Source of the DNA: Comamonas sp. BIGb0152
Lineage (GTDB): Bacteria; Pseudomonadota; Gammaproteobacteria; Burkholderiales; Burkholderiaceae_C
Length of the DNA stretch: 64,000 nucleotides
Direction: 5' to 3'
NCBI RefSeq assembly: GCF_024809975.1
Contig: NZ_JANUDY010000012.1
Coordinates: forward strand, 54,804 to 118,803
Below, piece after piece: positions 8,498-17,785 of the stretch. Position numbers and translations under genes: made by a program. Each line of letters starts with the position of its first letter. Within the stretch, counting starts at the first letter, position 1. The notes beneath the pieces were generated by a model that was not told where the DNA came from, made no database searches, and saw nothing but the letters and a program-made list of their open reading frames with translations.

Positions 8498-9271
8498 TCA
8501 GCGGAAAAATCCCGATGGTGTCTGCCCAAACTGGCGCTTGAACATGGTGGCAAATGCGCCGGGGCTGTCATAGCCCAGCGCCAAGGCAACCTCGATCACC
8601 TTCTGGCCTTGCGCCAGCAGCTCCAGCGCCTGCAACAGCCGGGCCTGCTGGCGCCAGCGGGCAAAGCCCATGCCGGTGTCGCGCAGAAAAAGCCGTTGCA
8701 AGGTCTTGGGGTCCACCTCGAAGTGCTGGGCCCAATCAGCCAGCGTGGCCTGGTCCTCGGGCTTGCGCTGGATATGCTGGCAGATGCGCTTCAGCCGGGG
8801 ATCGGCCGGGTTGGGCAAATGCATGGGCAGCACTGGCAGCGCCTGCAGCTCATCGAGCAAAAGCCGCATCAGCCGGCCGTCGCGCGACTCGGGGGCATAC
8901 GGCAAATCAATCTCCATGGCCGCGCGGATCAGCTCGCGCAGCAGCGGCGAGATACCCACCACCTGGGCCTGCTCGGCCAGGCCGGGCGCGGCATGGGGGC
9001 GCACAAAGAGGCTGCGCATGCGCACCTCGCCGATATGGCGCACCAGGTGCTCGGTGCCCGCGGGCATCCAAATACCGCGCGTGGGCGGCACAATCCACTG
9101 GCCGCCTTCGGAGGCGACCAGCATCACGCCATGCACCGCATGGATGAGTTGGTGGTGGAAAGGGTGGCGGTGCGTGCCAGTGCTGCTGCCCGGCGCATAG
9201 TCGGTGGCATGGCAGGCAATGGGCACGGGGCTGCGCTCCATCTCCTCCAAGGTCTGGAAGTAGTCAGGCAT
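8498..9271 (-). CDS. AraC-family transcriptional regulator with N-terminal cupin
   Basis: The 257-residue regulator has a small cupin sensor domain (residues about 20-90, with the GTHRHPFHHQLIHAVHG metal-site-like segment) and two C-terminal AraC helix-turn-helix motifs (about 160-257, ending GYDSPGAFATMFKRQFGQTPSGFFR). I start it at ATG 9271 (MPDYFQTLEE) because the upstream extension does not look coding. It is divergent from an Fsr-like exporter 105 bases away and likely controls it. Confidence 0.88.
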   Translation of the reverse strand: MPDYFQTLEEMERSPVPIACHATDYAPGSSTGTHRHPFHHQLIHAVHGVMLVASEGGQWIVPPTRGIWMPAGTEHLVRHIGEVRMRSLFVRPHAAPGLAEQAQVVGISPLLRELIRAAMEIDLPYAPESRDGRLMRLLLDELQALPVLPMHLPNPADPRLKRICQHIQRKPEDQATLADWAQHFEVDPKTLQRLFLRDTGMGFARWRQQARLLQALELLAQGQKVIEVALALGYDSPGAFATMFKRQFGQTPSGFFR

Positions 9272-9376
9272 AGAATGTCCGTTTGGCAAAGACTTTAGCC
9301 CAAAATGCGCAAGACAGGCAAATGACCCAGCACTAGCATGGCTGCTTTCTGTTGAACCGCACAGGCCCATGCCGCC

Positions 9377-10582
9377 ATGAACTCCCCCCTCGCCGCCCAC
9401 CCCACCCAGCGTCTTGCTGCCCAGCCCCGCACCGCCTTTGGCGTGCTGGGCGCCATCAGCACCGCCCACATGGTCAACGACATGATGCAGTCGCTGATCC
9501 TGGCGCTCTACCCCATCTTGCAGGGCAGCTTCCAGCTCAGCTTCAGCCAGATCGGCTTCATCACCCTGGTCTACCAGGTCACCGCCTCGCTGCTGCAGCC
9601 GCTGGTGGGCCTCTACACCGACAAGCGCAGCACGCCCTATTCGCTGCCGCTGGGCATGTGCTTTACCTTGGGTGGCCTGCTGCTGCTGGCCTTTGCGCCC
9701 AACTACAGCACGGTGCTGGTGGCCGCCGCCCTGGTGGGCACCGGCTCGTCCATCTTCCACCCCGAATCCTCTCGGGTGGCCCGCATGGCCTCAGGCGGCA
9801 AACATGGCATGGCGCAGTCGCTGTTCCAGGTGGGTGGCAACACCGGCACGGCGCTGGGCCCGCTGCTGGCAGCGGCGGTGATCGTGCCCTTTGGCCAGCA
9901 CAGCATTGCCTGGTTTGGCCTGGCCGCCCTGGGCGGCATTGCATTGCTGACCTGGGTGAGCCGCTGGTATGCCTTGCAGCACCACGCAGCCAAGAGCGTG
10001 CATGTCCCCGTCGCCAATGGCCTGCCGCGCTCGCAGGTGCTGGGGGCTGTGGCCGTGCTGCTGGTGCTGATCTTCTCCAAGTACTTCTACATCGCCAGTC
10101 TTTCCAGCTACTACACCTTCTACCTGATGGAGCACTTCGGCGTAGGCGTGCAAAACGCCCAGCTGCTGCTGTTCGTCTTCCTGCTGGCTTCTGCCGTGGG
10201 CACGGTGGTGGGCGGCCCGATAGGCGACCGCATTGGCCGCAAGCCCGTCATCTGGGCCTCGATCCTGGGGGTGGCGCCGTTCGCGCTGATCCTGCCCCAT
10301 GCCAATCTAGGCTGGACGGTGGTGCTCACGATCATCATTGGCCTGGTGCTGTCGTCCGCGTTCTCGGCCATCCTGGTCTACGCGCAGGAGCTGATTCCCG
10401 GCAAGATCGGCATGGTCTCGGGCCTGTTCTTTGGCTTGGCCTTTGGCATGGGCGGGCTGGGCGCTGCCGTGCTGGGCATGATCGCTGACCGCAGTGGCAT
10501 TGAGCAGGTCTACGCGATGGCGGCCTACCTGCCGCTGCTGGGCATGGTCGCTATCCTGCTGCCCAAGGTGCCAAAACGCTGA
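9377..10582 (+). CDS. fsr: MFS exporter of the fosmidomycin-resistance (Fsr) type
   Basis: This 401-residue inner-membrane protein has 12 predicted hydrophobic helices and the Fsr signatures AHMVNDMMQSLILALYPIL near the N terminus and FHPESSRVARMASGGKHGMAQSLFQVGGN after helix four. Fsr proteins export fosmidomycin and other small molecules by proton antiport. The divergent AraC regulator suggests induction by a substrate. A strong terminator follows at once. The exporter family is clear; the substrate is inferred from homology only. Confidence 0.88.
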   Translation: MNSPLAAHPTQRLAAQPRTAFGVLGAISTAHMVNDMMQSLILALYPILQGSFQLSFSQIGFITLVYQVTASLLQPLVGLYTDKRSTPYSLPLGMCFTLGGLLLLAFAPNYSTVLVAAALVGTGSSIFHPESSRVARMASGGKHGMAQSLFQVGGNTGTALGPLLAAAVIVPFGQHSIAWFGLAALGGIALLTWVSRWYALQHHAAKSVHVPVANGLPRSQVLGAVAVLLVLIFSKYFYIASLSSYYTFYLMEHFGVGVQNAQLLLFVFLLASAVGTVVGGPIGDRIGRKPVIWASILGVAPFALILPHANLGWTVVLTIIIGLVLSSAFSAILVYAQELIPGKIGMVSGLFFGLAFGMGGLGAAVLGMIADRSGIEQVYAMAAYLPLLGMVAILLPKVPKR

Positions 10583-10605
10583 TGCCCACGTGAACCCCTG
10601 AAAGC

Positions 10606-10645
10606 ACAAACGCCCGGTCTTGCGACACGGGCGTTTGTTTTTCTT
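10606..10645. terminator. Rho-independent terminator after the Fsr-like gene
   Basis: The stem ACAAACGCCCG (10606-10616) pairs perfectly with CGGGCGTTTGT (10628-10638), with an 11-base loop and a T-rich tail (TTTTCTT). It lies between the convergent fsr and nrdJ genes, and the A-rich 5' side could support nrdJ termination as well. Confidence 0.9.
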
Positions 10646-10674
10646 AGCGGCTGAGCGCCGTCTGCTACGCCTGC

Positions 10675-13143
10675 TTAACCGCAGGCACCCACGGCGCCGC
10701 AGGCGGTGCAGTACTCGCAGCCATCCTTGCGGATCACTGCATGGGCGCCGCATTCATTGCATTTTTTGCCGGCCATGGTCTGCATCGCCTGGCTGACCAC
10801 CGGGGCGGGCACCGCAGGGGTCAAGGTGGAGCTGCTGATGCCGGGCAGGTTCTGCTGGCGGCGGCGCTCCAGAATTTGCTGCACGGCATACGCAATGGCG
10901 GAGACCTCCGAGTCATGCCACATCGGCACATGCGTGCCATCGGCGCGCTGGTAGGTGCCCAGGCGCACGGGGCCTCGGTCCCAGGCGACCTTGCGCATGT
11001 CGGCCAGGGCGCGCTCCAAAAAGCCACCGCGCGCCGCCAGCGACAGCAAACGCATGCTGGAGGTGATCCACTGCTGCGACTCGCCGTTCTGGCCCACGGG
11101 CATGAAGAACTCGACCGCGCGGTCCACCATGCTCTTGCCATCGGCGCTGGGCACCGGCAGGAACGAGACGATGATGTAGAGCCGCTGCTGGCCTTCCTGG
11201 GTCCAGTATTCGACCTTGTCGGCGACGGCGCTCAGCTCGCCCTCGGGCCGGCGCTCGATCACCAGCTTCATCGGGTCGAGCGCAGCAGCAGCCACCGGCG
11301 CGGGTTCGGCCGCCGGTGCATCGGCCTTGGCGACCGGCGTGGTCTCCAGCACCGCGCCCAGAATGCTGTTGGGGCGGTAGGTGGCCAGGCCCTTCAGATT
11401 GGCGCGCCAGGCCTGCAGGTACAGGTTCTTGAAGTCTTCATACGGGTAGTCGGCGGGGATGTTCACCGTCTTGGAGATGGCGGTGTCCACATAGGGCTGC
11501 ACGGTCTCCATCATCGCCAGGTGCTCGGTGGCCGACATCTCCAGCGCCGACACAAAGTAGGCGGGCAGCTGCTCCACATCACCACCCAGCTCGCGGTACA
11601 GGCGCCAGCTGTGGTCTTCGACCTGGTACTGGCTCTTGCTGCCGTCGGCCTCGCGCTTGTTGCGGGTGTAGGTCCAAGAGAAGGCCGGCTCGATGCCGTT
11701 GGAAGCATTGTCGGCAAAGGCCAGCGACACGGTGCCGGTGGGCGCAATCGACAGCAGGTGGCTGTTGCGGATGCCGTGTTTCTTGATGTCGTCCTGGATG
11801 TCCTTGGGCAGGCGGCTGGCAAAGGTGCCCTTGTCCAGGTAGCCCTTGGCATCGAACTTGGGGAAAGCGCCCTTCTCTTTGGCCAGGCCGACCGAGGCGC
11901 GGTAGGACGCATCGCGCATGCATTCGGCAATGCGCTTGGCCATGTCGCGGCCTTCCTGGTCGGAGTAGCGCAGGGTCAGCATGGTCAAGGTATTGCCCAT
12001 GCCGGTAAAGCCCACGCCGATGCGGCGCTTGGCCGCCGATTCTTCGCGCTGCTGCTCCAGCGGCCAGAAGGTGGCGTCCAGCACGTTGTCCAGCGCACGC
12101 ACCTGGGTGGCGACCACTTGCTCGAAGCTCTCAAAATCAAAGCTCGGCAGGCCGCCAAAGCCAAAGGGGTTGCGCACAAAGCGGGTCAGGATGATGGGAC
12201 CCAGATCGCAGCAACCGTAGGACGGCAGCGGCTGCTCGCCGCAAGGGTTGGTGGCGGCAATGCGCTCGCAGTAGCGCAGGTTGTTGTCGTCGTTGATGTG
12301 GTCCAGGAAGAGAATGCCCGGCTCGGCGAAATCGTAGGTCGAGCCCATGATCGTGTCCCACATCGTGCGGGCAGGCATGGTCTTGTAGATCCACTTGCCA
12401 TCCTCGCGTTGCACGGCGCCTTCGGCACGCAGCTTGGCATTGGGCTTGCCGCTGTGCACCAGCTGCCAGTCGGCATCGTCCACCACGGCCTGCATAAAGG
12501 CATCGGGCACGCCCACCGACACATTGAAGTTGTTCCAGCGGCCAGGCGTGCGCTTGGCAGTGATGAACTCCATCACATCGGGGTGGTCAATGCGCAGCAC
12601 GCCCATTTGCGCGCCCCGGCGGGCGCCGGCCGATTCCACCGTGGAGCAGCTCTGGTCAAACACATTGATATAGCTGCAAGGGCCCGAGGCCATCGAGGCC
12701 GTACCTTTGACCTCGGCGCCTCGGGGGCGGATGCGCGAGAAGTCATAGCCCACACCGCCGCCGCGCCGCATGGTCTCGGCCGCTTCTCGCAGGGCCTCGT
12801 AAATACCGGGGAAGCCTTCGTCATCAAAGCCCTGGATGCAGTCGCCCACCGGTTGCACAAAGCAGTTGATCAAGGTCGCCTGGATATCGGTGCCCGCTGC
12901 CGACATGATGCGGCCCGCGCCAATCGCGCCGGCATGCAGGTTGGCGTAGAACTTGGCCTCCCACTCGGCCTGCAGCTCGGGCTTTTCCACCGAGGCCAGC
13001 GCGCGCGCAACGCGGCTGTACAAGTCTTCGATGCTGGACTCGTCACCCTTGAAGTACTTCTCCTTGAGCACATCCAGGCTGATCGCCTGGGGAGCCTGGC
13101 CGCTCAGGGCCTCGGGAGACTGGGTGATGTTGTCGCGTTTCAT
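10675..13143 (-). CDS. nrdJ: B12-dependent (class II) ribonucleoside-diphosphate reductase
   Basis: NrdJ makes deoxyribonucleotides with an adenosylcobalamin radical and does not need oxygen. The 822-residue protein has the catalytic region (NPCGEQPLPSYGCCDLG), the GVGYDFSRIRPRG segment and a Cys-rich C-terminal tail with two CxxC pairs (CNECGAH and CTACGAVGACG) that relay reducing equivalents. ATG 13143 is chosen over an in-frame TTG five codons upstream because GAGGA sits eight bases before it. It faces purU divergently across a 500-base intergenic region. No NrdR box was recognised. Confidence 0.96.
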   Translation of the reverse strand: MKRDNITQSPEALSGQAPQAISLDVLKEKYFKGDESSIEDLYSRVARALASVEKPELQAEWEAKFYANLHAGAIGAGRIMSAAGTDIQATLINCFVQPVGDCIQGFDDEGFPGIYEALREAAETMRRGGGVGYDFSRIRPRGAEVKGTASMASGPCSYINVFDQSCSTVESAGARRGAQMGVLRIDHPDVMEFITAKRTPGRWNNFNVSVGVPDAFMQAVVDDADWQLVHSGKPNAKLRAEGAVQREDGKWIYKTMPARTMWDTIMGSTYDFAEPGILFLDHINDDNNLRYCERIAATNPCGEQPLPSYGCCDLGPIILTRFVRNPFGFGGLPSFDFESFEQVVATQVRALDNVLDATFWPLEQQREESAAKRRIGVGFTGMGNTLTMLTLRYSDQEGRDMAKRIAECMRDASYRASVGLAKEKGAFPKFDAKGYLDKGTFASRLPKDIQDDIKKHGIRNSHLLSIAPTGTVSLAFADNASNGIEPAFSWTYTRNKREADGSKSQYQVEDHSWRLYRELGGDVEQLPAYFVSALEMSATEHLAMMETVQPYVDTAISKTVNIPADYPYEDFKNLYLQAWRANLKGLATYRPNSILGAVLETTPVAKADAPAAEPAPVAAAALDPMKLVIERRPEGELSAVADKVEYWTQEGQQRLYIIVSFLPVPSADGKSMVDRAVEFFMPVGQNGESQQWITSSMRLLSLAARGGFLERALADMRKVAWDRGPVRLGTYQRADGTHVPMWHDSEVSAIAYAVQQILERRRQQNLPGISSSTLTPAVPAPVVSQAMQTMAGKKCNECGAHAVIRKDGCEYCTACGAVGACG

Positions 13144-13643
13144 GGGGTCTGTCCTCAAAAATCAGTCCTGCGCAGGCGGGCCTGGGCGGCGAGCAGCCGC
13201 GCACAATGCCCGGACGCCGAGCACTGGCAGGTCGAGGCTCAGGCGGAGGCCATGGCAGGTTTTGGTGAAATCGATAGGCTGATACAAACTTAGCAGAGCT
13301 TGCAAGCCAAACGCCAATCTAACCCCAAACGCCAGGCTTGCAAACCACCAAAACCACCCTTGTTGTGTGGCCGCAAACTGCGGGCAAAAACGGCTGGCAA
13401 GTGCCGTGGCAAGCGGCTGTGCGGGCGGCAAGCGCGCAAGCGGCGGCCGGCGATGCTGCAGCGCAGTGCTGGCAAAAATCGTTGATTTTTCGGCATTTTC
13501 TGCGGATGGCTGCGGGCCGGCTGCAAAACAATAAATAAATACTTCTGACGTTTATTTACAAAATGCGCTTCTGCTTCTACCCCTGTAAAAAAGCAAACCC
13601 TGACAGGGCAACTCCCTAGCCAAACTGCGACAATGGCAGGCTT
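13144..13643. other. 500-base intergenic region between nrdJ and purU
   Basis: This divergent spacer has no convincing gene. The middle part (13290-13480) is rich in repeated GCAAG words and can be read as a 61-residue Lys/Arg-rich peptide from a TTG with no ribosome-binding site. Nearer purU lie an AT-rich stretch with an inverted repeat (TAAATAAA with TTTATTTA, about 13530-13560) and a small palindrome CCCTGACAGGG (13598-13608). These are probably promoter and regulator sites for purU. I looked for a cobalamin riboswitch ahead of nrdJ and did not find one. Confidence 0.5.
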
Positions 13644-14489
13644 ATGACCAATGCTTACATCCTCACTCTCTCGTGCCCTGATCGCCGAGGGCTGGTCCAC
13701 GCGGTATCGGGCTTTTTGCTGGACCATGACAGCAATATCGAAGAAGCCGGCCAGTTCAATGACCCGGCCACCGGCCTGTTCTTCATGCGCGTGCGCTTTG
13801 CCAATGCCGGGCCTGCCGCCCAGCTGCGGGAGGACCTGGATGCGTTTGCAAAGCCTTTCGAGATGCACTGGCGCCTGCATGCGGCCGATGAAAAAATCAA
13901 GACCGTCATCATGGTCAGCCGCCAGGGCCATTGCCTGAACGACCTGCTGTTCCGCTGGAAGGAAGGCCTGCTGCCCATCGACATCCGCGCCATCGTCAGC
14001 AACCACCGCGATTTCTACCAGCTGGCCGCCAGCTACAACATTCCCTTCCACCACATCCCGGTGACAGCGGCGACCAAGGCCCAGGCCGAGGCCAAGCAGT
14101 TCGAGATCATCGAGGCCGAAGGCGCCGAGCTGGTGGTGCTGGCCCGCTATATGCAAGTGCTGTCCAACGATCTGTGCAGCAAGCTGTCAGGCCGGGCGAT
14201 CAACATCCACCACAGCTTTTTGCCCAGCTTCAAGGGTGCCAAGCCCTACTACCAGGCCCACGACCGGGGCGTGAAGCTGATTGGCGCCACCGCCCACTAT
14301 GTGACGGCCGACCTCGACGAAGGCCCGATCATCGAGCAGGATGTGGCCCGCGCCTACCACACCGACACGGTGGACGACCTGACTGCCCGCGGCCAGGACA
14401 CCGAAAGCCAGGTGCTGGCCCGCGCGGTGAAGTGGCACAGCGAGTACCGCGTGCTGATGAACGGCCACAAAACCGTCATCTTCCGCTGA
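13644..14489 (+). CDS. purU: Formyltetrahydrofolate deformylase
   Basis: PurU hydrolyses 10-formyltetrahydrofolate to formate and tetrahydrofolate, balancing one-carbon pools and feeding PurT-type purine synthesis. The 281 residues match the family. An N-terminal ACT domain (residues 1-85, with YILTLSCPDRRGLVHAVSGF) is followed by the formyltransferase-fold catalytic domain. The catalytic His (INIHHSFLPSFKGAKPY) and Asp (DLDEGPIIEQDV) are present. It is monocistronic or leads into the GlcD-like gene 75 bases downstream. Confidence 0.96.
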   Translation: MTNAYILTLSCPDRRGLVHAVSGFLLDHDSNIEEAGQFNDPATGLFFMRVRFANAGPAAQLREDLDAFAKPFEMHWRLHAADEKIKTVIMVSRQGHCLNDLLFRWKEGLLPIDIRAIVSNHRDFYQLAASYNIPFHHIPVTAATKAQAEAKQFEIIEAEGAELVVLARYMQVLSNDLCSKLSGRAINIHHSFLPSFKGAKPYYQAHDRGVKLIGATAHYVTADLDEGPIIEQDVARAYHTDTVDDLTARGQDTESQVLARAVKWHSEYRVLMNGHKTVIFR

Positions 14490-14564
14490 TCCAGCCGGGG
14501 GCGCTGCCTACAGGCGGTTGCCCCGGTGACCTGCCCGCTGCCCGCAACTTGCTACAGTGGGGGC

Positions 14565-16070
14565 ATGAGCCAGGTTGACCTCCCCCAGTCCCCATCCGCC
14601 GCGACCGAGCGCGCCGAACGCCAGCGCGAAGTCGTGGCCGCCCTGCGCAAGGTATTGCCTGACGACTGCCTGCTGTGGCACGACGAGGACACCACCCCCT
14701 ATGAATGCGATGGCCTGACGGCCTACCGCCAGCGCCCGCTGGTAGTGGCGCTGCCAGAGACCTATGCCCAGGTGCAGGCAGTATTGCAGACCTGCCATGC
14801 GCTGCAGGTGCCGGTAGTGGCACGCGGCGCGGGCACGGGCTTGTCGGGCAGTGCGCTGCCGATTGCCCTCGGCGTGACCTTGTCGATGGCGCGCTTTAAC
14901 CAGATCCTGCATATCGACCCCGCCGCCTGTACGGCCGTGGTGCAGTGCGGCGTGCGCAACCTGGCCATCAGCGATGCGGCGGCGCCCTATGGGCTGTATT
15001 ACGCGCCCGATCCATCGAGCCAGATCGCCTGCACCATTGGCGGCAATGTGGCGGAAAACTCTGGCGGCGTGCACTGCCTCAAATACGGGCTCACGGTGCA
15101 CAACGTGCTGCAGATCAAAGGCTTCACCGTGGAGGGCGAGCCCATCGAGTTTGGCAGCCAGGCGCTGGATGTCCCCGGCTACGACTTGCTGGCGGCGGTG
15201 ATCGGCAGCGAAGGCATGCTGGCCGTGGCCACCGAGGTGACGGTCAAGCTGATCCCCAAGCCCCAGCTGGCGCGCTGCATCATGGCCAGCTTTGACGATG
15301 TGCGCAAGGCGGGCGATGCGGTGGCCGCGGTGATTGCCGCTGGCATCATCCCCGCCGGGCTGGAGATGATGGACAAGCCGATGACCGCTGCTGTCGAAGA
15401 CTTTGTGCATGCCGGCTACGACCTGAGCGCCGAAGCCATCTTGCTGTGCGAGAGCGATGGCACGCCCGAAGAGGTGGCCGAAGAGATTGCCCATATGAGC
15501 CAGGTGCTGCGCGCAGCGGGCGCCACGGCTATCAGCATCAGCCAGGACGAAGAAGAGCGCCTGCGCTTTTGGAGCGGCCGCAAGAACGCCTTCCCCGCCA
15601 GCGGCCGCATGAGCCCGGACTATATGTGCATGGACTCGACCATTCCGCGCAAGCGACTGGCCGACATCCTGCTCGCCATCCAGCAGATGGAGAAAAAGTA
15701 CCAGCTGCGCTGCGCCAATGTCTTCCATGCCGGCGACGGCAACCTGCACCCGCTCATCTTGTTTGATGCCAATGACCCCGACCAGCTGCACCGCTGCGAG
15801 CTGTTTGGCGCCGACATTCTGGAGACCAGCGTCGCCATGGGTGGCACCGTCACCGGCGAGCATGGCGTGGGCGTGGAAAAGCTCAACAGTATGTGCGTGC
15901 AGTTCTCGGCCGAAGAGAATGCGCAGATGCTGGCCTTGAAAGCCGCGTTTGACCCGCAAGGCTCGCTCAACCCCGGCAAGGTGATCCCGACCCTCAACCG
16001 CTGCGCCGAGTACGGCAAGATGCTGGTGCGCGCTGGCAAGCTGTCGCACCCGGATCTGCCACGCTTCTAA
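14565..16070 (+). CDS. glcD: GlcD-like FAD-binding oxidase (glycolate/D-lactate oxidase type)
   Basis: The 501-residue flavoprotein has the FAD_binding_4 domain (about 55-195, with GTGLSGSALP and CTIGGNVAENSGGVHCLKYG) and the C-terminal FAD-oxidase domain (GDGNLHPLILFD, TGEHGVGVEK). It oxidises a D-2-hydroxy acid such as glycolate or D-lactate and passes electrons to the respiratory chain. GlcE and GlcF partner genes are not adjacent, so it may act alone as a D-lactate dehydrogenase-like enzyme. ATG 14565 is preferred to an upstream GTG because of a G-rich site just before it. Confidence 0.9.
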   Translation: MSQVDLPQSPSAATERAERQREVVAALRKVLPDDCLLWHDEDTTPYECDGLTAYRQRPLVVALPETYAQVQAVLQTCHALQVPVVARGAGTGLSGSALPIALGVTLSMARFNQILHIDPAACTAVVQCGVRNLAISDAAAPYGLYYAPDPSSQIACTIGGNVAENSGGVHCLKYGLTVHNVLQIKGFTVEGEPIEFGSQALDVPGYDLLAAVIGSEGMLAVATEVTVKLIPKPQLARCIMASFDDVRKAGDAVAAVIAAGIIPAGLEMMDKPMTAAVEDFVHAGYDLSAEAILLCESDGTPEEVAEEIAHMSQVLRAAGATAISISQDEEERLRFWSGRKNAFPASGRMSPDYMCMDSTIPRKRLADILLAIQQMEKKYQLRCANVFHAGDGNLHPLILFDANDPDQLHRCELFGADILETSVAMGGTVTGEHGVGVEKLNSMCVQFSAEENAQMLALKAAFDPQGSLNPGKVIPTLNRCAEYGKMLVRAGKLSHPDLPRF

Positions 16071-16175
16071 GCTCTAAGGCGCCGCTGACGTACCGCCATG
16101 TCGGCCCTTGGCTGACAGGCGCGGCCGCCACGCACAGGCACAGTCAAAGCTGATCCATGACTGCCAAGGACTGCT

Positions 16176-16592
16176 TTGAAAACCCACAACTTCACCCTGA
16201 GCGCCGCCGTGCTGTGCACCGCGCTGCTGTCTGCCACGGCCGCCCATGCCCAGCACCCCGCGCTGCAAAAAGCAGGCGATGTGTACTATGTGTGTGGCGG
16301 TATCGGCATTGATGAATCGACCGCCATGCGCGCGGCGATGAAGGACTACCCCCTGTCCTTGCTGTTTGCCACCCGATCCGGCGATTACCTGGCCAAGATC
16401 CAAGTGGTGATCGAGGGGGAGAAAGGCGCGCAAGTTGGACAGTTTCAGGCGCAGGGCCCTGTCTGCCTGGTCCGACTGGGCGCCGGTCGCTATACGGTCA
16501 AGGCCAGCGCTGAGGGTGGCAAGACCATCGACCACAGCGTGGAGGTTGCGCCCGCAGGCACGCCTGGCAAGACGCTGGACTACCGCTTCTGA
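16176..16592 (+). CDS. Small secreted protein of unknown function
   Basis: A 138-residue protein with a clear Sec signal peptide ending at AHAQ (about residue 26), then a beta-rich domain (DVYYVCGGIGIDESTAMRA, then AGRYTVKASAEGG) that resembles a carboxypeptidase-regulatory-like fold. The start is TTG at 16176, supported by AAGGA at 16166-16170. Two cysteines could form a disulfide. It should be periplasmic. Its stop abuts that of the convergent DUF6882-like gene with no bases between. I do not recognise a specific function. Confidence 0.75.
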   Translation: MKTHNFTLSAAVLCTALLSATAAHAQHPALQKAGDVYYVCGGIGIDESTAMRAAMKDYPLSLLFATRSGDYLAKIQVVIEGEKGAQVGQFQAQGPVCLVRLGAGRYTVKASAEGGKTIDHSVEVAPAGTPGKTLDYRF

Positions 16593-17570
16593 TCAGGCCG
16601 GGCCCAGGCTGCCGGAGACGGCGCTGATGCGGCCCTGGCTGTCCAGATCGGCAACGATGCGGTTGGGACCATGCTGGCCGGTGATGCGCGAGCCGGTCTC
16701 CTGAACGCTAAAGCCCTTGGCCGGCAGGTAGTGCTGCAGCAGCAGCCGGTGGTCCAGCTCAAAATCACTGATCAGCTGCGAGACGACGCTAGGCACCCGC
16801 TCGGGCTTGGGGGCGGTGCTCGGCAGGCCATGGTCGGGATCGATCAGCGCCAGCAAGATGCCTTCGCCATAGTTGCCCAGGTAGTAGCCTGCGCTGTCGT
16901 CGGCACCGGCGGCAATCAGGCCGATCACATGCAGGTCTTCCTGGCGCAGCGCCGTGCGCGGCTCGGTGAACAGCGCCAGGTTCTTGGCCGCGCCAAAGCC
17001 CTGGAGCTGGCGAGCCACTTCGGTAAACGCAGGCGCCACCTCGGCCTGGGTATGGGCCCAGATCCACAGCCAGGTGCCCGATTGGAAGGAGTAGGAGCCC
17101 AGCACCTGCATGCGAAAACGCAGGTCATCGCCAAAGGCAATCAGACCCTGGGCGGTGTCAGCGGACCAAGGCCGGTCGCCGACCTTGTCGGCAAAATCGA
17201 GCTGCCGGTCCCAGGCCATGCCGGCATAGGTCGACAGGGCCTCGCGCAAGGCGGGGTCGGCAATGGCGGCGGGGATGTCGGCCTCGCGCGCGGCAGCGGC
17301 CTCGAACAAATCGGCTTGCGCGCTGGGCGCCGCATCTGCAGCTGCGGCCGCTACAGGCGACTGCGGCGCACCGAAGGCGCTGGAAGGGTTGGACACTGGC
17401 GCGGCCAACTCGGCAGCGGGGTCGAAAGCGGGTTCGCGTGTGCCACGCGCAGCAGGGTCCTGCGGCGCGCTAACGGCCACCGCAGCGGCCGGCGGGCTCT
17501 GGGTTTCAGCGGGGGCAGCCGTTGGCGCGGACGGGTTCAGCCAGCCAAACAGTTTTTGCCACAATCCCAT
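16593..17570 (-). CDS. DUF6882-like domain protein
   Basis: This 325-residue protein begins with a short hydrophobic patch (MGLWQKLFGWL) and an Ala/Pro-rich linker (about 15-105). A C-terminal globular domain follows, with the LDFADKVGDRPW, VLGSYSFQSGTWLWIWAHTQ and GSRITGQHGPNRIVADLD segments. The SxxxGTWLWIWA block is typical of DUF6882, whose role is unknown. No catalytic motif is visible. ATG 17570 is preferred to an upstream in-frame start that adds only a basic, unsupported extension. Confidence 0.65.
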   Translation of the reverse strand: MGLWQKLFGWLNPSAPTAAPAETQSPPAAAVAVSAPQDPAARGTREPAFDPAAELAAPVSNPSSAFGAPQSPVAAAAADAAPSAQADLFEAAAAREADIPAAIADPALREALSTYAGMAWDRQLDFADKVGDRPWSADTAQGLIAFGDDLRFRMQVLGSYSFQSGTWLWIWAHTQAEVAPAFTEVARQLQGFGAAKNLALFTEPRTALRQEDLHVIGLIAAGADDSAGYYLGNYGEGILLALIDPDHGLPSTAPKPERVPSVVSQLISDFELDHRLLLQHYLPAKGFSVQETGSRITGQHGPNRIVADLDSQGRISAVSGSLGPA

Positions 17571-17785
17571 GGTGTTGATTCTCCTGCGGTAGCGGCACGC
17601 CCTATGCGCCCCAAGCGTCAAAGACTCGAGCTTTCAGCCTATCAACGCTCAAAATGGGCACATGGCGCACCCATCGCCGCTTTGCTGCTATCAGTATAGG
17701 TGCAAACTACTACACTCCGTTTTTGCAAATGCAACGGGGTGTAGGGTCACACTGTACAGGAAGCAGGCCGCCGCAGTCTTGGGCC

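Noticed and set aside
10741..13293. 850-codon plus-strand open frame opposite nrdJ
   Set aside because: It is antisense to a well-supported gene and arises from high GC content.
13144..13300. Possible cobalamin riboswitch upstream of nrdJ (a short CGACCTGCC-like word on the minus strand resembles part of the B12 box)
   Set aside because: The rest of the conserved core and the expected helices are missing, so the match is most likely chance.
13300..13485. Lys/Arg-rich 61-codon open frame
   Set aside because: It starts with TTG, has no ribosome-binding site and shows no recognisable domain; the sequence is repetitive and its composition explains the basic residues.
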